A stretch of DNA of 64,000 bases from Firmicutes bacterium OM04-13BH (GTDB taxonomy: Bacteria; Bacillota; Clostridia; Lachnospirales; Lachnospiraceae), in NCBI GenBank assembly GCA_003481745.1, contig QULP01000013.1:23353-87352 (forward strand), given 5' to 3'. Position numbers and translations under genes: made by a program. Below are positions 7,351 to 15,082 of this stretch, piece after piece. Under the pieces are notes generated by a model. That model did no database searches, was not told the DNA's origin, and saw nothing but the letters and a program-made list of their open reading frames with translations. Each line of letters starts with the position of its first letter. Within the stretch, counting starts at the first letter, position 1.

Positions 7351-7941
7351 ATGAAACGAAAAAAAATACTTTGTCTTTTAGTAATCAGTATGCTGTGTCT
7401 TACCGGGTGTGCAGATAAGAAAGAGGAAAAAAAAGAGGCTGATTTTTCAGCAATTCAATCCGTCTGTGAACTTGCAACTTTAAAATGCTATTATCACAAT
7501 GTAGCAAAATCAGAGACGGAAGCCAGCGGATTGTTTAAATGGCTTGGAACAGGATATAAAAAAATCTGGACTGAGTACAGTGGAATTGTAGAACTTGGGG
7601 TAGATGTCAGCAAGGTGTCTGTTTCCAAACCAAGCAAAGACGGAGTGGTAAAGGTGACCATTCCGGATGCTGAGATTTTGAGTGTGGATTTAGACGAGGA
7701 TTCTATGGGAGAGCCTCTTACCGATACCGGATTTATGACTAAAATCACAAAAGAAGAAGAAACCGAGGCACTTGCAGAGGCGCAAAATCACATGGAAGAA
7801 ACTGCAAATGAGAATGGAAATCTTTTAAATCAGGCAAAAGAACGGGCGAAAAGCCTGATTGAAGGATATGTGAAAAATGTAGGAGAACAAATCGGAAAAG
7901 AATATACCGTAGAGTGGGTTGATGCGAAGGCAGAAGAATAA
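7351..7941 (+). CDS. DUF4230-family lipoprotein, second of a tandem pair
   Basis: A 196-aa lipoprotein: signal peptide with lipobox LTGC (Cys20), a charged linker, then the DUF4230 pattern CELATLKCYYHNV, a YSGIVELGVDVSKV strand pair, a VTIPDAEILSV strand and a long C-terminal helix. It shares the layout of the preceding gene, so the pair arose by duplication with one copy keeping a membrane helix and the other a lipid anchor. The ATG at 7351 follows GGAGAA; an in-frame GTG at 7327 lacks a ribosome site. The two probably form a surface complex. Function unknown. Confidence 0.75.
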   Translation: MKRKKILCLLVISMLCLTGCADKKEEKKEADFSAIQSVCELATLKCYYHNVAKSETEASGLFKWLGTGYKKIWTEYSGIVELGVDVSKVSVSKPSKDGVVKVTIPDAEILSVDLDEDSMGEPLTDTGFMTKITKEEETEALAEAQNHMEETANENGNLLNQAKERAKSLIEGYVKNVGEQIGKEYTVEWVDAKAEE

Positions 7942-7979
7942 AACAGAAGAATAAAAAGAGAAGGAATGAAAAAATCAGT

Positions 7980-8624
7980 ATGATAAAAGCAGTCATTTTT
8001 GATATGGATGGAACATTAATTGACACAGAGAAATATTACCGGATTTTCTGGCCAAAGGCACTGGCACATTTTGGATATGAGATGAGTGATGAACAGGCAC
8101 TTAGTATGCGCTCTCTTGGAAGACCCTATGCGCCAAAACATTTAAAAGAGATGTTTCATGATGAGAATCTGGATTACACTACAATTCGTAATTATCGAAA
8201 AGAAATCATGGAAGAATGTCTTCAAAAGAATGGAATTGAACTGAAAAAAGGAGCAGTAGAACTGCTTGAATTTTTAAAAACAAAAAATGTCAAACGTGCG
8301 ATTGCTACGGCAACGGATGAAGAACGTGCCAGAAAATACTTAAAACAAATTGGTTTAGAACCATATTTTGATAAAATTATCTGTGCAACAATGGTAGAAT
8401 ACGGAAAGCCATCGCCTGATATTTATGAATATGCCTGTAGGCAGCTTAAACTTTTGCCAGAAGAATGTATGGCAGTGGAAGATTCGCCAAATGGAGTCTT
8501 AAGTGCCTATCGTGCAGGGTGTAAAGTTGTGATGGTTCCGGACCAGACAGAACCAGAAGAAGCATTAAAAGAAATCTTATATGGATGCGTAGAGAACCTC
8601 TTAGAGATTAGAAAATACTTCTAA
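7980..8624 (+). CDS. HAD-superfamily sugar-phosphatase or beta-phosphoglucomutase-like protein
   Basis: A 214-aa HAD subfamily I protein. Motif I FDMDGTL (Asp8, Asp10), a helical cap at residues ~15-85, motif II ATATDEE (~104), the lysine of motif III in YGKPSPDIY and motif IV VEDSPNG are all present. Such proteins dephosphorylate or isomerise small sugar phosphates. The ATG at 7980 lies 15 nt from the AAGGA box, which is long. A five-codon frame starting at 7966 ends in TGA overlapping this ATG, so coupled re-initiation is possible but unproven. The gene follows the DUF4230 pair without a visible terminator. The exact substrate cannot be read from sequence. Confidence 0.85.
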   Translation: MIKAVIFDMDGTLIDTEKYYRIFWPKALAHFGYEMSDEQALSMRSLGRPYAPKHLKEMFHDENLDYTTIRNYRKEIMEECLQKNGIELKKGAVELLEFLKTKNVKRAIATATDEERARKYLKQIGLEPYFDKIICATMVEYGKPSPDIYEYACRQLKLLPEECMAVEDSPNGVLSAYRAGCKVVMVPDQTEPEEALKEILYGCVENLLEIRKYF

Positions 8625-8780
8625 TTGTGCAACTTGTTGCAGAGACATCGCAAAAAAGTACCGATAGTAGACGAGAGATACTTTGATATAGCGGAGAATC
8701 GCCTGTATTCAGAATTAGAACTGGTGCTTGGAAAAAATAGAAATGAGATTTATGAACTGATAAAAAGTTATTGTGAATAA
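8625..8780 (+). pseudogene. Remnant of an unidentified gene, C-terminal 51 codons
   Basis: Directly after the HAD stop codon a frame of 51 sense codons runs to a TAA at 8778-8780, with no ribosome site and only a TTG at its start. The sequence RYFDIAENRLYSELELVLGK followed by a short amphipathic helix reads like a real protein C-terminus. The stop lies inside the left copy of the 44-bp repeat (8775-8818). I take it as the tail of a lost gene; family unknown. A functional peptide is unlikely. Confidence 0.4.
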
Positions 8781-8835
8781 TCTAAAAAGGGACGGGGTTT
8801 GTGGCTTAGTCAAGCTACGAATCACGTCCCTTTTA
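8775..8835. repeat. Left copy of a 44-bp direct repeat with terminator-like hairpin
   Basis: Bases 8775-8818 are identical to 9530-9573, and the similarity continues with a few changes to ~8834. Each copy folds into a ~19-bp stem with loop AGTC: GGGACGGGGTTTGTGGCTT pairs with its near complement, flanked by A and T tracts. The left copy has one mismatch and a few wobble pairs. The repeats bracket the toxin-antitoxin pair. Confidence 0.85.
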
Positions 8836-8838
8836 CAA

Positions 8839-8867
8839 TTGACAATATGGCATATATACCATATAAT
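8839..8867 (+). promoter_or_regulatory. Promoter and overlapping operator of the toxin-antitoxin operon
   Basis: TTGACA (8839-8844), 17-bp spacer, TATAAT (8862-8867): a full consensus promoter. The spacer and first half of the -10 are occupied by an inverted repeat ATATGG-N8-CCATAT (8845-8864), a good site for autorepression by the antitoxin. An AAAGGAGG ribosome site follows. Confidence 0.75.
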
Positions 8868-8885
8868 TAATATAAAGGAGGTCAT

Positions 8886-9251
8886 ATGGCGGATTTTAAA
8901 TTAATAGCATATGAAAAAGAAAATGGAGAAGTTCCTGTAGAGGAGTTTCTCAATTCTGTTAATCCTAAAATGCGAGCTAAGATATATGGATTAATGAGTA
9001 TTTTACAAGAAAAAGGTAACATGCTCAGAGAGCCATATAGTAAGCATTTAGAAGACGGAATTTTTGAGTTACGCTGTAAATTTGGAAGTGATATTACCAG
9101 AGTTTTGTATTTTTTCTATTATGAGGGAAAAATTATAATGACAAATGGTTTTGTAAAAAAGACACAAAAAACTCCAAAAGAGGAGATACAGATTGCAAAA
9201 GACAGGAGAAAAGATTTCATAGAAAGGATGATGAGAGATGAGGACATTTGA
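8886..9251 (+). CDS. higB: HigB/RelE-type toxin (phage Gp49-like)
   Basis: A 121-aa basic protein of the RelE/HigB group. It shows the short beta-sheet plan with a KHLEDGIFELRCKFGSDITRVLYFFYYEGKIIMTNGF core, in which the Arg and Lys residues of the last strands are typical of the mRNA-cutting site, followed by TPKEEIQIAKDRRKDF, the usual C-terminal helix. These toxins cut mRNA on the ribosome. The start has a perfect AAAGGAGG site. The toxin precedes and overlaps its antitoxin by 14 bp, the order typical of higBA. The pair is enclosed by two identical repeats, which suggests recent gain or the ability to be lost. Confidence 0.85.
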   Translation: MADFKLIAYEKENGEVPVEEFLNSVNPKMRAKIYGLMSILQEKGNMLREPYSKHLEDGIFELRCKFGSDITRVLYFFYYEGKIIMTNGFVKKTQKTPKEEIQIAKDRRKDFIERMMRDEDI

Positions 9252-9525
9252 TGATATGCTCTCTAAGCAGTTAGAAAATGAAGAATTTAAAAAAGAATAT
9301 GAAGCAATTCAACCAGAAATGGATGTTATCAGAGCGATTGTAGATGCAAGAACTTCTCAGAATCTTACACAGAAGGAGCTTGCTGAGCGTACGGGTATTA
9401 ATCAGGCAGATATTAGTAAGCTTGAGAATGGAACTAGAAATCCTTCTATTAATTTACTGAAACGGTTAGCAGATGGTATGGGAATGGCTCTCAAAATTGA
9501 GTTTGTACCTAAGCAGAAGGCGTGA
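9238..9525 (+). CDS. higA: HigA-type Xre-family antitoxin
   Basis: A 95-aa protein with an HTH_3 domain at residues ~40-90 (LTQKELAERTGINQADISKLENG), the standard lambda-repressor-like helix-turn-helix. The N-terminal ~38 residues are acidic and likely bind the toxin. It overlaps the toxin gene by 14 bp and ends just before the right copy of the flanking repeat. By family analogy it neutralises the toxin and represses the operon through the palindrome at 8845-8864. Confidence 0.85.
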   Translation: MRTFDDMLSKQLENEEFKKEYEAIQPEMDVIRAIVDARTSQNLTQKELAERTGINQADISKLENGTRNPSINLLKRLADGMGMALKIEFVPKQKA

Positions 9526-9529
9526 CAGA

Positions 9530-9591
9530 GAATAATCTAAAAAGGGACGGGGTTTGTGGCTTAGTCAAGCTACAAACTCCGTCCCTTTTTT
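9530..9591. repeat. Right copy of the 44-bp direct repeat with perfect terminator hairpin
   Basis: Identical to the left copy over 9530-9573. The stem here is 19 bp with only two G-U pairs, closed by AGTC and followed by CCCTTTTTT, so it terminates the higBA transcript. It also overlaps the end (TAG at 9570-9572, minus strand) of a decayed gene. Confidence 0.85.
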
Positions 9592-9890
9592 ATGTTATCT
9601 CTTTTTGATAAATTTAATGCTTCGTCTGCGCTAGAAAGACCGCCATTTCCTAACTGATTGGCAGTATCTGCGATAGGACTGGTAACACTGGTATTACGCT
9701 CTCCATTTAAGGTATAGCTTCCTTCGAGTTTTTCTGGATTTAATGCATCGTTAAAACGGGCGTTATCGTTGTTTTAAGGTAACAGAAGGCATGCCTTTTA
9801 CTTCGGTCAGTTTATTTAATTGAAATAAGCAGGAATATTGTAATTGATATTATTTAACCATACCAGAAATTTTATAAAGGGAAAAGTCTA
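9570..9890 (-). pseudogene. Frameshifted gene remnant of unknown family
   Basis: On the minus strand three reading-frame pieces follow in order: one reading KFLVWLNNINYNIPAYFN (about 9870-9815), one with LTEVKGMPSVTLK (about 9820-9780), and one of ~68 codons with LNPEKLEGSYTLNGERN and GGLSSADEALNLSKRDN (about 9779-9570). Each reads like ordinary protein, but stops and frame changes separate them and there is no start or ribosome site. The last piece ends inside the right repeat copy. I cannot name the family; the rest of this 400-bp gap holds nothing else visible. Confidence 0.4.
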
Positions 9891-9922
9891 TTTCAAAAAT
9901 AAAACACACAAACTACCTGAAT

Positions 9923-10618
9923 TTATGGGTTCAGGCAGTCTGTGTGTGTCGTAAAGAAAGAAACTGCTTTTTTCGCATTTTCTGGGTTGTCCCCTTTTTC
10001 AGTTAGACAGATAATATAATTTCCTGCATCAATCCCCATAGGAGCAGGTTCAGATTTAGAAATGATTTTTCCGTCTGTGTCGGTATCAACAATAGAAGCC
10101 TCTTTTAACTGCGAGGAATAAGCAGAAAGTTCCTCTTTTGAAAGCAGGGTACTTAAATCTGCAAACATTCCCTGTGGAGCAGAATCAGTAAAACATTCTT
10201 CAGAGCAAAGAATCACATCGACGCTTCCGGCAGAAAGATGAGCCAGATAAGACATGTTATTTTGATATTCGTTGAGATTGTAATAAGTGACGTTTACGAT
10301 GGCATCTTCATCTAGTTCAAGACTTTCTTTTATCTCATCACAAAGGGCATCCGTATCCGAAAGGTAGACTTCATTGATGAGTGCGACAGAAAGTACGGGG
10401 GTATGTTGTTTTCCATTGATACTTGCGCATATAATAAGGATGATGCAGATGATAAGGGCAAGGACCACAAGACATTTTGCCAGATAGTAGTCACAAAAGT
10501 AAGCGATACGTTTTTTGGGCGGCAATTTTTTGATATCGTCTTTTGTGGCTGATTTTGTGCCGTGCTGATAAATCTCTGCATCATCTTCTAAAGCAGTCTT
10601 TTTGAATTTTGTATTCAT
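9923..10618 (-). CDS. Membrane-anchored hypothetical protein paired with YesL
   Basis: A 231-aa protein with a ~43-residue cytosolic N-terminus rich in charged residues, one membrane helix (residues ~44-66, CLVVLALIICIILIICAS) and an extracytoplasmic domain that resembles part of a periplasmic-binding fold (LSAGSVDVILCSEECF, then GMFADLSTLL). A shorter relative lies at 54480. AGAGGAG lies 8-9 nt before the ATG. It follows the YesL-like gene by 14 bp in one operon from the promoter at 11350-11378, which overlaps an arabinan-type operator. It may help the neighbouring sugar importer or sense substrate; this is inference. Confidence 0.6.
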   Translation of the reverse strand: MNTKFKKTALEDDAEIYQHGTKSATKDDIKKLPPKKRIAYFCDYYLAKCLVVLALIICIILIICASINGKQHTPVLSVALINEVYLSDTDALCDEIKESLELDEDAIVNVTYYNLNEYQNNMSYLAHLSAGSVDVILCSEECFTDSAPQGMFADLSTLLSKEELSAYSSQLKEASIVDTDTDGKIISKSEPAPMGIDAGNYIICLTEKGDNPENAKKAVSFFTTHTDCLNP

Positions 10619-10632
10619 AAAAAGGGCTCCTC

Positions 10633-11283
10633 TTAAAATCGTTCACCGGAGATTTCTAGGTCGTGTTCTAATTCATCGGGTACATATTTACGAAAGATAA
10701 AAACAAATAAATTCGCATTTAAATATCCAAGCAATCCGACTCCACAGCAAAGTGCCAGTCCAATAAATGGAACGAAAGAAAAGAAAAGCAGAATAAAAGT
10801 GGCATCGATTGCAATTAAAAGCAGAGTCAATGGAAAATGACGGATGGCCATAAAAAAAGCATTTTTTAAATTATTGTAGATGGTATTTTTAAATTTTGCC
10901 TGTACCGGAAAAATATAAAGGCAAATGAGAAGGTATGGAATAAGAAAACAGGAACAGGTCACCAGCATCAGACGACCGAGTGTATTTTCAAGTGCCATGG
11001 CAATTCGAAAGTCTGTAAAAAATACAAATCCGATAATCATTAGCCCAATCCAGATAAGTGTGGATTGCTTAAAATTTATTTTAAAAGAAGAAAAAAAGTT
11101 TTTAAGCGGGTATCCTTCTTTCGTACGGATACGTTTCATACAACTGTAATAAAGAGCAGTAGTGGAAGCTCCAATGGTGATAATTGGAAGACTGCATAAA
11201 ATCCATAAAAAATGAAGGGTGATGATATCTCCTACAAGATAGAAAAATCGAGACAGCAAGCTGTCATGGGTAAAAAGATTCAT
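10633..11283 (-). CDS. YesL-family (DUF624) membrane protein
   Basis: A 216-aa protein with about five membrane helices and the YesL start pattern: a short NLFTHDS segment, then LWILCSLPIITIGASTTALYY. YesL proteins accompany carbohydrate ABC importers in Firmicutes, with unknown role. A longer open frame begins at 11382 with TTG, but the promoter (TTGAAT-N17-TATAAT) lies inside it, so the ATG at 11283, with GGAG upstream, is the start. Promoter and operator place it in the arabinan regulon. Confidence 0.8.
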   Translation of the reverse strand: MNLFTHDSLLSRFFYLVGDIITLHFLWILCSLPIITIGASTTALYYSCMKRIRTKEGYPLKNFFSSFKINFKQSTLIWIGLMIIGFVFFTDFRIAMALENTLGRLMLVTCSCFLIPYLLICLYIFPVQAKFKNTIYNNLKNAFFMAIRHFPLTLLLIAIDATFILLFFSFVPFIGLALCCGVGLLGYLNANLFVFIFRKYVPDELEHDLEISGERF

Positions 11284-11349
11284 AAAAAAATCGTCTCCGT
11301 TCTGCCATTTTTGGCGGTAAAATCTTAAATGTTTTGGTTTCCGTATAAT

Positions 11350-11378
11350 ATTATAGAATAATCTAATATAAAATTCAA
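11350..11378 (-). promoter_or_regulatory. Promoter of the yesL operon with embedded operator
   Basis: Minus strand TTGAAT (11373-11378), 17-bp spacer, TATAAT (11350-11355). The spacer carries TATAGA-ATAA-TCTAAT (11352-11367), a variant of the palindrome found at the arabinan promoters, so this operon is probably repressed by the same regulator. Confidence 0.65.
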
Positions 11379-11430
11379 ACAAAAAGCCGCAAAATCATTC
11401 ACAAAAAAGCCGAATTGGAATCAGTAATAT

Positions 11431-11446
11431 TTTACAAAAGTCTAAA
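11431..11446. promoter_or_regulatory. Arabinan-regulon operator, upstream of the GH43 promoter
   Basis: TTTACA-AAAG-TCTAAA, ending 6 bp before the -35 box at 11453. Same motif and same offset as the operator at 12594-12609. Confidence 0.65.
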
Positions 11447-11452
11447 ATACTA

Positions 11453-11481
11453 TTGAAATTTATATTTAAATAATATAAAAT
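11453..11481 (+). promoter_or_regulatory. Promoter of the GH43 arabinofuranosidase gene
   Basis: TTGAAA (11453-11458), 17-bp spacer, TAAAAT (11476-11481). It is bracketed by operators at 11431-11446 and 11485-11500, 54 bp apart. Confidence 0.6.
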
Positions 11482-11484
11482 TAA

Positions 11485-11500
11485 TTTACATTAATCTAAA
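11485..11500. promoter_or_regulatory. Arabinan-regulon operator, at the start point of the GH43 gene
   Basis: TTTACA-TTAA-TCTAAA, starting 3 bp after the -10 box. A repressor bound here would block transcription start. Confidence 0.65.
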
Positions 11501-11513
11501 AGGAGAAAAAGGA

Positions 11514-12500
11514 ATGAACAAAAATAACTATAAAGAAACCAAGTACAACAAACCATTGATTTTACAGAGGGCGGATCCGTATGTGTATAAGAGTCAGGAT
11601 GGAACGTATTATTTTACTGCTTCCGTACCGGAATATGATAAGATTGTGCTTCGTTCTTCCGATACAGTAAAAGGACTTGCAGAGGCCAAAGAGAAAACAC
11701 TTTGGGTAAAGCATGAAGAAGGACCACAGAGTATTCATATTTGGGCTCCGGAAATCCATTATGTAGACGGTGGATGGTACATTTACTACGCAGCAGGGGA
11801 TAAAGATGACATCTGGGAAATTCGTCCTTACGTTCTTCATTGTAAAGGACAAGACCCGATGAAAGATGAATGGGAAGAATTAGGAATGATGCAGGCAGCA
11901 AATGAAGATGAATTTTCTTTCCATGCATTTTCACTGGATGCGACAGTATTTGAACATAAAGGGGATTATTACTATATCTGGGCAGAAAAAACAGGGGTTG
12001 GCAAACAGATTTCAAACCTGTACATTGCAAAAATGGAAACACCAAACAAGCTTGCAACCGTTCAGGTACTTTTAACAACACCGGATTATGACTGGGAAAG
12101 AATTGATTTCTGGGTAAATGAAGGACCGGCAATTTTAAAACATAACGGAAAAATTTATATGACTTTCTCAGCAAGTGCAACCGGAGAATGTTACTGCATG
12201 GGTATGCTTTCTATCGATGAGGATGCAGACCTGTTAGACCCAGCGTGCTGGACAAAACTGCGCTATCCGGTACTGAAAACAGATGTAAAAGCCGGTGTGT
12301 TTGGACCGGGACACAATTCATTTGTAAAAGCGGAAGATGGAGAGACAGACCTTTGTGTTTATCATGCAAGACCTTATGATGAGATTGTGGGAGACCCGCT
12401 TTATGACCCAAATCGTCATGCGATGATAATGAAAGTGCGCTATGACGAAAATGATTTCCCGGTGTTTGAATATCAGACAATGGAAGAGGTATTTGCATAA
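11514..12500 (+). CDS. GH43-family intracellular alpha-L-arabinofuranosidase
   Basis: A 328-aa five-bladed propeller enzyme without signal peptide. The family's three acids can be placed: Asp in RADPYVYK (residue ~21, base), Asp in FSLDATVF (~143, pKa modulator) and Glu in NEGPAILK (~204, acid). Aromatic-rich blade repeats such as YYFTASVPEYD and WYIYYAAGD fit. With the ABC importer and the two arabinanase-like GH43 proteins beside it, it most likely releases arabinose from imported arabino-oligosaccharides; xylosidase activity is the main alternative in GH43. The start has AAAAGGAGAAAAAGGA upstream. A broken second copy of its 3' part lies at 20225-20440. Confidence 0.85.
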   Translation: MNKNNYKETKYNKPLILQRADPYVYKSQDGTYYFTASVPEYDKIVLRSSDTVKGLAEAKEKTLWVKHEEGPQSIHIWAPEIHYVDGGWYIYYAAGDKDDIWEIRPYVLHCKGQDPMKDEWEELGMMQAANEDEFSFHAFSLDATVFEHKGDYYYIWAEKTGVGKQISNLYIAKMETPNKLATVQVLLTTPDYDWERIDFWVNEGPAILKHNGKIYMTFSASATGECYCMGMLSIDEDADLLDPACWTKLRYPVLKTDVKAGVFGPGHNSFVKAEDGETDLCVYHARPYDEIVGDPLYDPNRHAMIMKVRYDENDFPVFEYQTMEEVFA

Positions 12501-12509
12501 GAAATATAG

Positions 12510-12525
12510 TTTAGGCTAATCTAAA
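12510..12525. promoter_or_regulatory. Arabinan-regulon operator, distal site of the importer promoter
   Basis: TTTAGG-CTAA-TCTAAA, 84 bp (about eight helical turns) upstream of the proximal site at 12594. Confidence 0.6.
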
Positions 12526-12593
12526 TATTTTAGAAAAATATGCACAAAAACAAAATGACAGAATTGTAGAAAAAAGCGAAAATCATGTGAATA

Positions 12594-12609
12594 TTTAGAA
12601 AAATGTAAA
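12594..12609. promoter_or_regulatory. Arabinan-regulon operator, proximal site of the importer promoter
   Basis: TTTAGA-AAAA-TGTAAA, ending 6 bp before the -35 box at 12616. A half site TTTAGA follows at 12648-12653, three bases after the -10, matching the two-site layout at the GH43 promoter. Confidence 0.65.
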
Positions 12610-12615
12610 AAACTA

Positions 12616-12644
12616 TTGCTAAATCTAAAACTAAGTGCTAGTAT
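12616..12644 (+). promoter_or_regulatory. Promoter of the arabino-oligosaccharide importer operon
   Basis: TTGCTA (12616-12621), 17-bp spacer, TAGTAT (12639-12644). The spacer contains another TCTAAA half site (12624-12629). Confidence 0.55.
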
Positions 12645-12698
12645 GGCTTTAGAAACGAAGTACGATATAGTCTATCGAAGAAAGAGGAGGAGCCCTTA

Positions 12699-14090
12699 AT
12701 GAAGTTAAAGAAATTAGTTTCAGCAGGACTGGTAGCAGTAATGGCTACATCACTTTTAGCAGGATGTGGCGGAAGCAAAGATTCATCAGAAACAGCAGAC
12801 GGAAAGAAAAACCTTTCTATTTTTATCTTTGCAAATGATCATGAATCAACTGTATACAAAAGCATGATTGACCAGTATAAGAAAGACCATGCAGATACAA
12901 TTGGAAACATTGATGTACAGATTACAACTCAGGACGAATATTCCAAAACATTAACAGGTATGATGACAGCAGGGGATTTGCCGGATATCTTTTATGTTGG
13001 ACCGGAATCAGTAGAACAGTTTGTTGAGAACGGATATATTGAAGACCTTCAGCCGATTCTGGATAAAAAAGGAATCAGCACAGATGGAATGTTAGCACAG
13101 GAAGCTTTAGACAGCTATCGCTATGATGGAGATAAGACAGGAAGTGGCGATTTATATGCACTTCCAAAAGATGCATCCGTATTTGCTTATGCATACAATA
13201 AAGATTTATTTGATGAAGCAGGACTTGATTATCCGGACCCGGAAAATCCATATACTTATGATGAATTCGTTGAAGTCTGCAAGAAACTTACAAAAGATAC
13301 AGACGGTGATGGAGAAATCGACCAGTGGGGATGCGGATTTGCAAACGCATTCATGCTTCAGCCATTCGTATGGTCAAACGGAGCAAGTTACTTAAGCGAT
13401 GACCACAAAACTGTAACAGTTGATACTCCGGAATTTAAAGAAGCACTTCAGAAATATGTTGACTGTACACTGGAACTTGGAATTACTCCTACTGTAGAAC
13501 AGGATGCTTCTCTTGGTGTATATCAGAGATGGCTTGCAGGACAGGAAGCATTTTATGCATGTGGTACTTGGGACGTAGCGGCATTTATGGATAAAGAAAC
13601 ATTCCCATTCAACTGGGATTTATGTGCATATCCGACACTGTCAACCGGAAAATCCATGACATGGCTTGGAACAGTTGGTTTCTGTGTATCTGCAAACAGT
13701 AAAAATAAAGAAGAAGCAACTGAACTGGTTTCTTATCTGTGTACAGATGATGCCGGACAGAAACAGCTTAGTGGTATCGAAGGTGGGCAGTCCATCCAGT
13801 TGCCAAATATGAAAGACCTTGCTGACGGTGAATTTATGACAGCAATTGAAGATGGAACACTTGCATTCCCATCAAATGTAAATGTATTCTTTAACTATTT
13901 ACAGGGAACAGACAAATACGAGGGAAGATTCCAGGAAACAACTTATACTCCAAATGCTGAATGGAACGACATTTTCCTTGAAGGACTTGATAACGTGAAA
14001 AATGGCTCTATGACAGTAGATGAATACATCGAGCAGGTACAGCCTCAGATGCAGGCATCTCTGGATGAAGCATGGGAGAGTGTAGAATAG
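12699..14090 (+). CDS. Sugar ABC transporter substrate-binding lipoprotein
   Basis: A 463-aa family 1 solute-binding protein. The signal peptide ends in lipobox LLAGC (Cys23), then a Ser/Asp linker and the two-lobed binding fold: an EYSKTLTGMMTAGDLPDIFYV segment early on, ALPKDASVFAYAYNKDLFDEAGL near residue 155, and a C-terminal helix ending QASLDEAWESVE. It delivers oligosaccharide to the two permeases that follow. No ATPase gene is present, as usual for this class, which borrows an MsmK/UgpC-type ATPase encoded elsewhere. Gene context points to arabino-oligosaccharides. GGAGGAG lies 8 nt before the ATG. Confidence 0.9.
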   Translation: MKLKKLVSAGLVAVMATSLLAGCGGSKDSSETADGKKNLSIFIFANDHESTVYKSMIDQYKKDHADTIGNIDVQITTQDEYSKTLTGMMTAGDLPDIFYVGPESVEQFVENGYIEDLQPILDKKGISTDGMLAQEALDSYRYDGDKTGSGDLYALPKDASVFAYAYNKDLFDEAGLDYPDPENPYTYDEFVEVCKKLTKDTDGDGEIDQWGCGFANAFMLQPFVWSNGASYLSDDHKTVTVDTPEFKEALQKYVDCTLELGITPTVEQDASLGVYQRWLAGQEAFYACGTWDVAAFMDKETFPFNWDLCAYPTLSTGKSMTWLGTVGFCVSANSKNKEEATELVSYLCTDDAGQKQLSGIEGGQSIQLPNMKDLADGEFMTAIEDGTLAFPSNVNVFFNYLQGTDKYEGRFQETTYTPNAEWNDIFLEGLDNVKNGSMTVDEYIEQVQPQMQASLDEAWESVE

Positions 14091-14098
14091 TAAATTCA

Positions 14099-14143
14099 AG
14101 CAGAACCGGATTATTCCGGCTTTGCTTCCTTAAAGATTAAGGA
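14099..14143 (+). other. Two stem-loops between binding-protein and permease genes
   Basis: The first (14099-14126) pairs AGCAGAACCGG with CCGGCTTTGCT around a 6-base loop and lacks a T tract, so it looks like an mRNA-stabilising hairpin that keeps the binding-protein message in excess. The second (14127-14143) pairs TCCTTAA with TTAAGGA and buries most of the permease ribosome site, which could lower permease translation. Confidence 0.5.
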
Positions 14144-14152
14144 GCGGAAGAG

Positions 14153-15070
14153 ATGAGCAAAACGAAAACAAAGCAAAAAATGAACCGTGCGGCATATAAA
14201 GAACATTGCTGGGGACTGGCATTTGTAGCACCGCCGTTCATTGGTTTCTGTATTTTCATGGCATTCCCGATTGTGTTTGCACTGATTGCCAGTATGACAA
14301 AATGGAATGGTATGAACAGCATGTTAGATAATTTTGTAGGATTTCAGAACTATGCAAAATTATTGACAGATGCAAAATTCTGGAAGGTATTAGGAAATAC
14401 CATTGTTTACATGCTTGGTATTCCGATTGGAATGGCACTGGCTATGTTGATTGCAGTTGGAATGAATCGTAAAATGAGAGGAATTAAGATTCTTCGTACT
14501 TTATACTATGTACCGGTTGTATCTTCCTTAGTTGCAGTTGCAATTCTGTGGATGTGGGTATTCAACTATGATTATGGTCTGTTAAACAGTATTATCAAAG
14601 CGGTATCCGGTATACACGGACCAAACTGGTTAGGTGACCAGTTCTGGGTAAAAGTATCCATGATTATTTTCATGGTATGGAAAGGACTTGGTGGTTCTAT
14701 CGTCCTTTACCTGTCCGGTTTACAGAGTATTCCAAGAGACTATTATGAAGCAGCAAAAATTGATGGAGCCAGCGGCTGGAGATTATTCCGTCACATTACA
14801 CTTCCACTGGTATCACCGGTTACATTCTATCTGTTGATTACCGGTTTGATTGGAGGGTTCCAGGTATTTGTAGAAGTACTTGTTATGGTTCCAAATGGTG
14901 GATTAAACTACAGTGCGGCAACCGTTGTATTCTATATGTATGATAAATCCTTTGGAAATAATCAGATGGGATACGGTTCTGCAATGGCATTTATACTTGC
15001 TATCTTAATCTTTATTGTAACAGCAATTAACTTTAAAGGTCAGGATAAGTGGGTTAAGACAATCGAGTAA
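14153..15070 (+). CDS. Sugar ABC transporter permease, AraP/MalF type
   Basis: A 305-aa inner-membrane protein with six predicted helices and the EAA loop near the ATPase contact site (YYEAAKIDGASGWRLFRHITLP, about residues 198-219). It forms a heterodimer with the next gene and receives sugar from the lipoprotein at 12699. The hairpin that masks its ribosome site suggests it is made in smaller amount than the binding protein. It lies 62 bp after the binding-protein gene and 12 bp before its partner. Confidence 0.9.
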   Translation: MSKTKTKQKMNRAAYKEHCWGLAFVAPPFIGFCIFMAFPIVFALIASMTKWNGMNSMLDNFVGFQNYAKLLTDAKFWKVLGNTIVYMLGIPIGMALAMLIAVGMNRKMRGIKILRTLYYVPVVSSLVAVAILWMWVFNYDYGLLNSIIKAVSGIHGPNWLGDQFWVKVSMIIFMVWKGLGGSIVLYLSGLQSIPRDYYEAAKIDGASGWRLFRHITLPLVSPVTFYLLITGLIGGFQVFVEVLVMVPNGGLNYSAATVVFYMYDKSFGNNQMGYGSAMAFILAILIFIVTAINFKGQDKWVKTIE

Positions 15071-15082
15071 GGAGGTGGGAAT

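Noticed and set aside
7966..7983. Five-codon leader peptide overlapping the HAD start
   Set aside because: The ribosome box abuts its ATG, leaving no spacing; likely chance.
11284..11382. N-terminal extension of the YesL protein by 33 codons from a TTG
   Set aside because: The promoter is inside it and the family start pattern begins at the later ATG.
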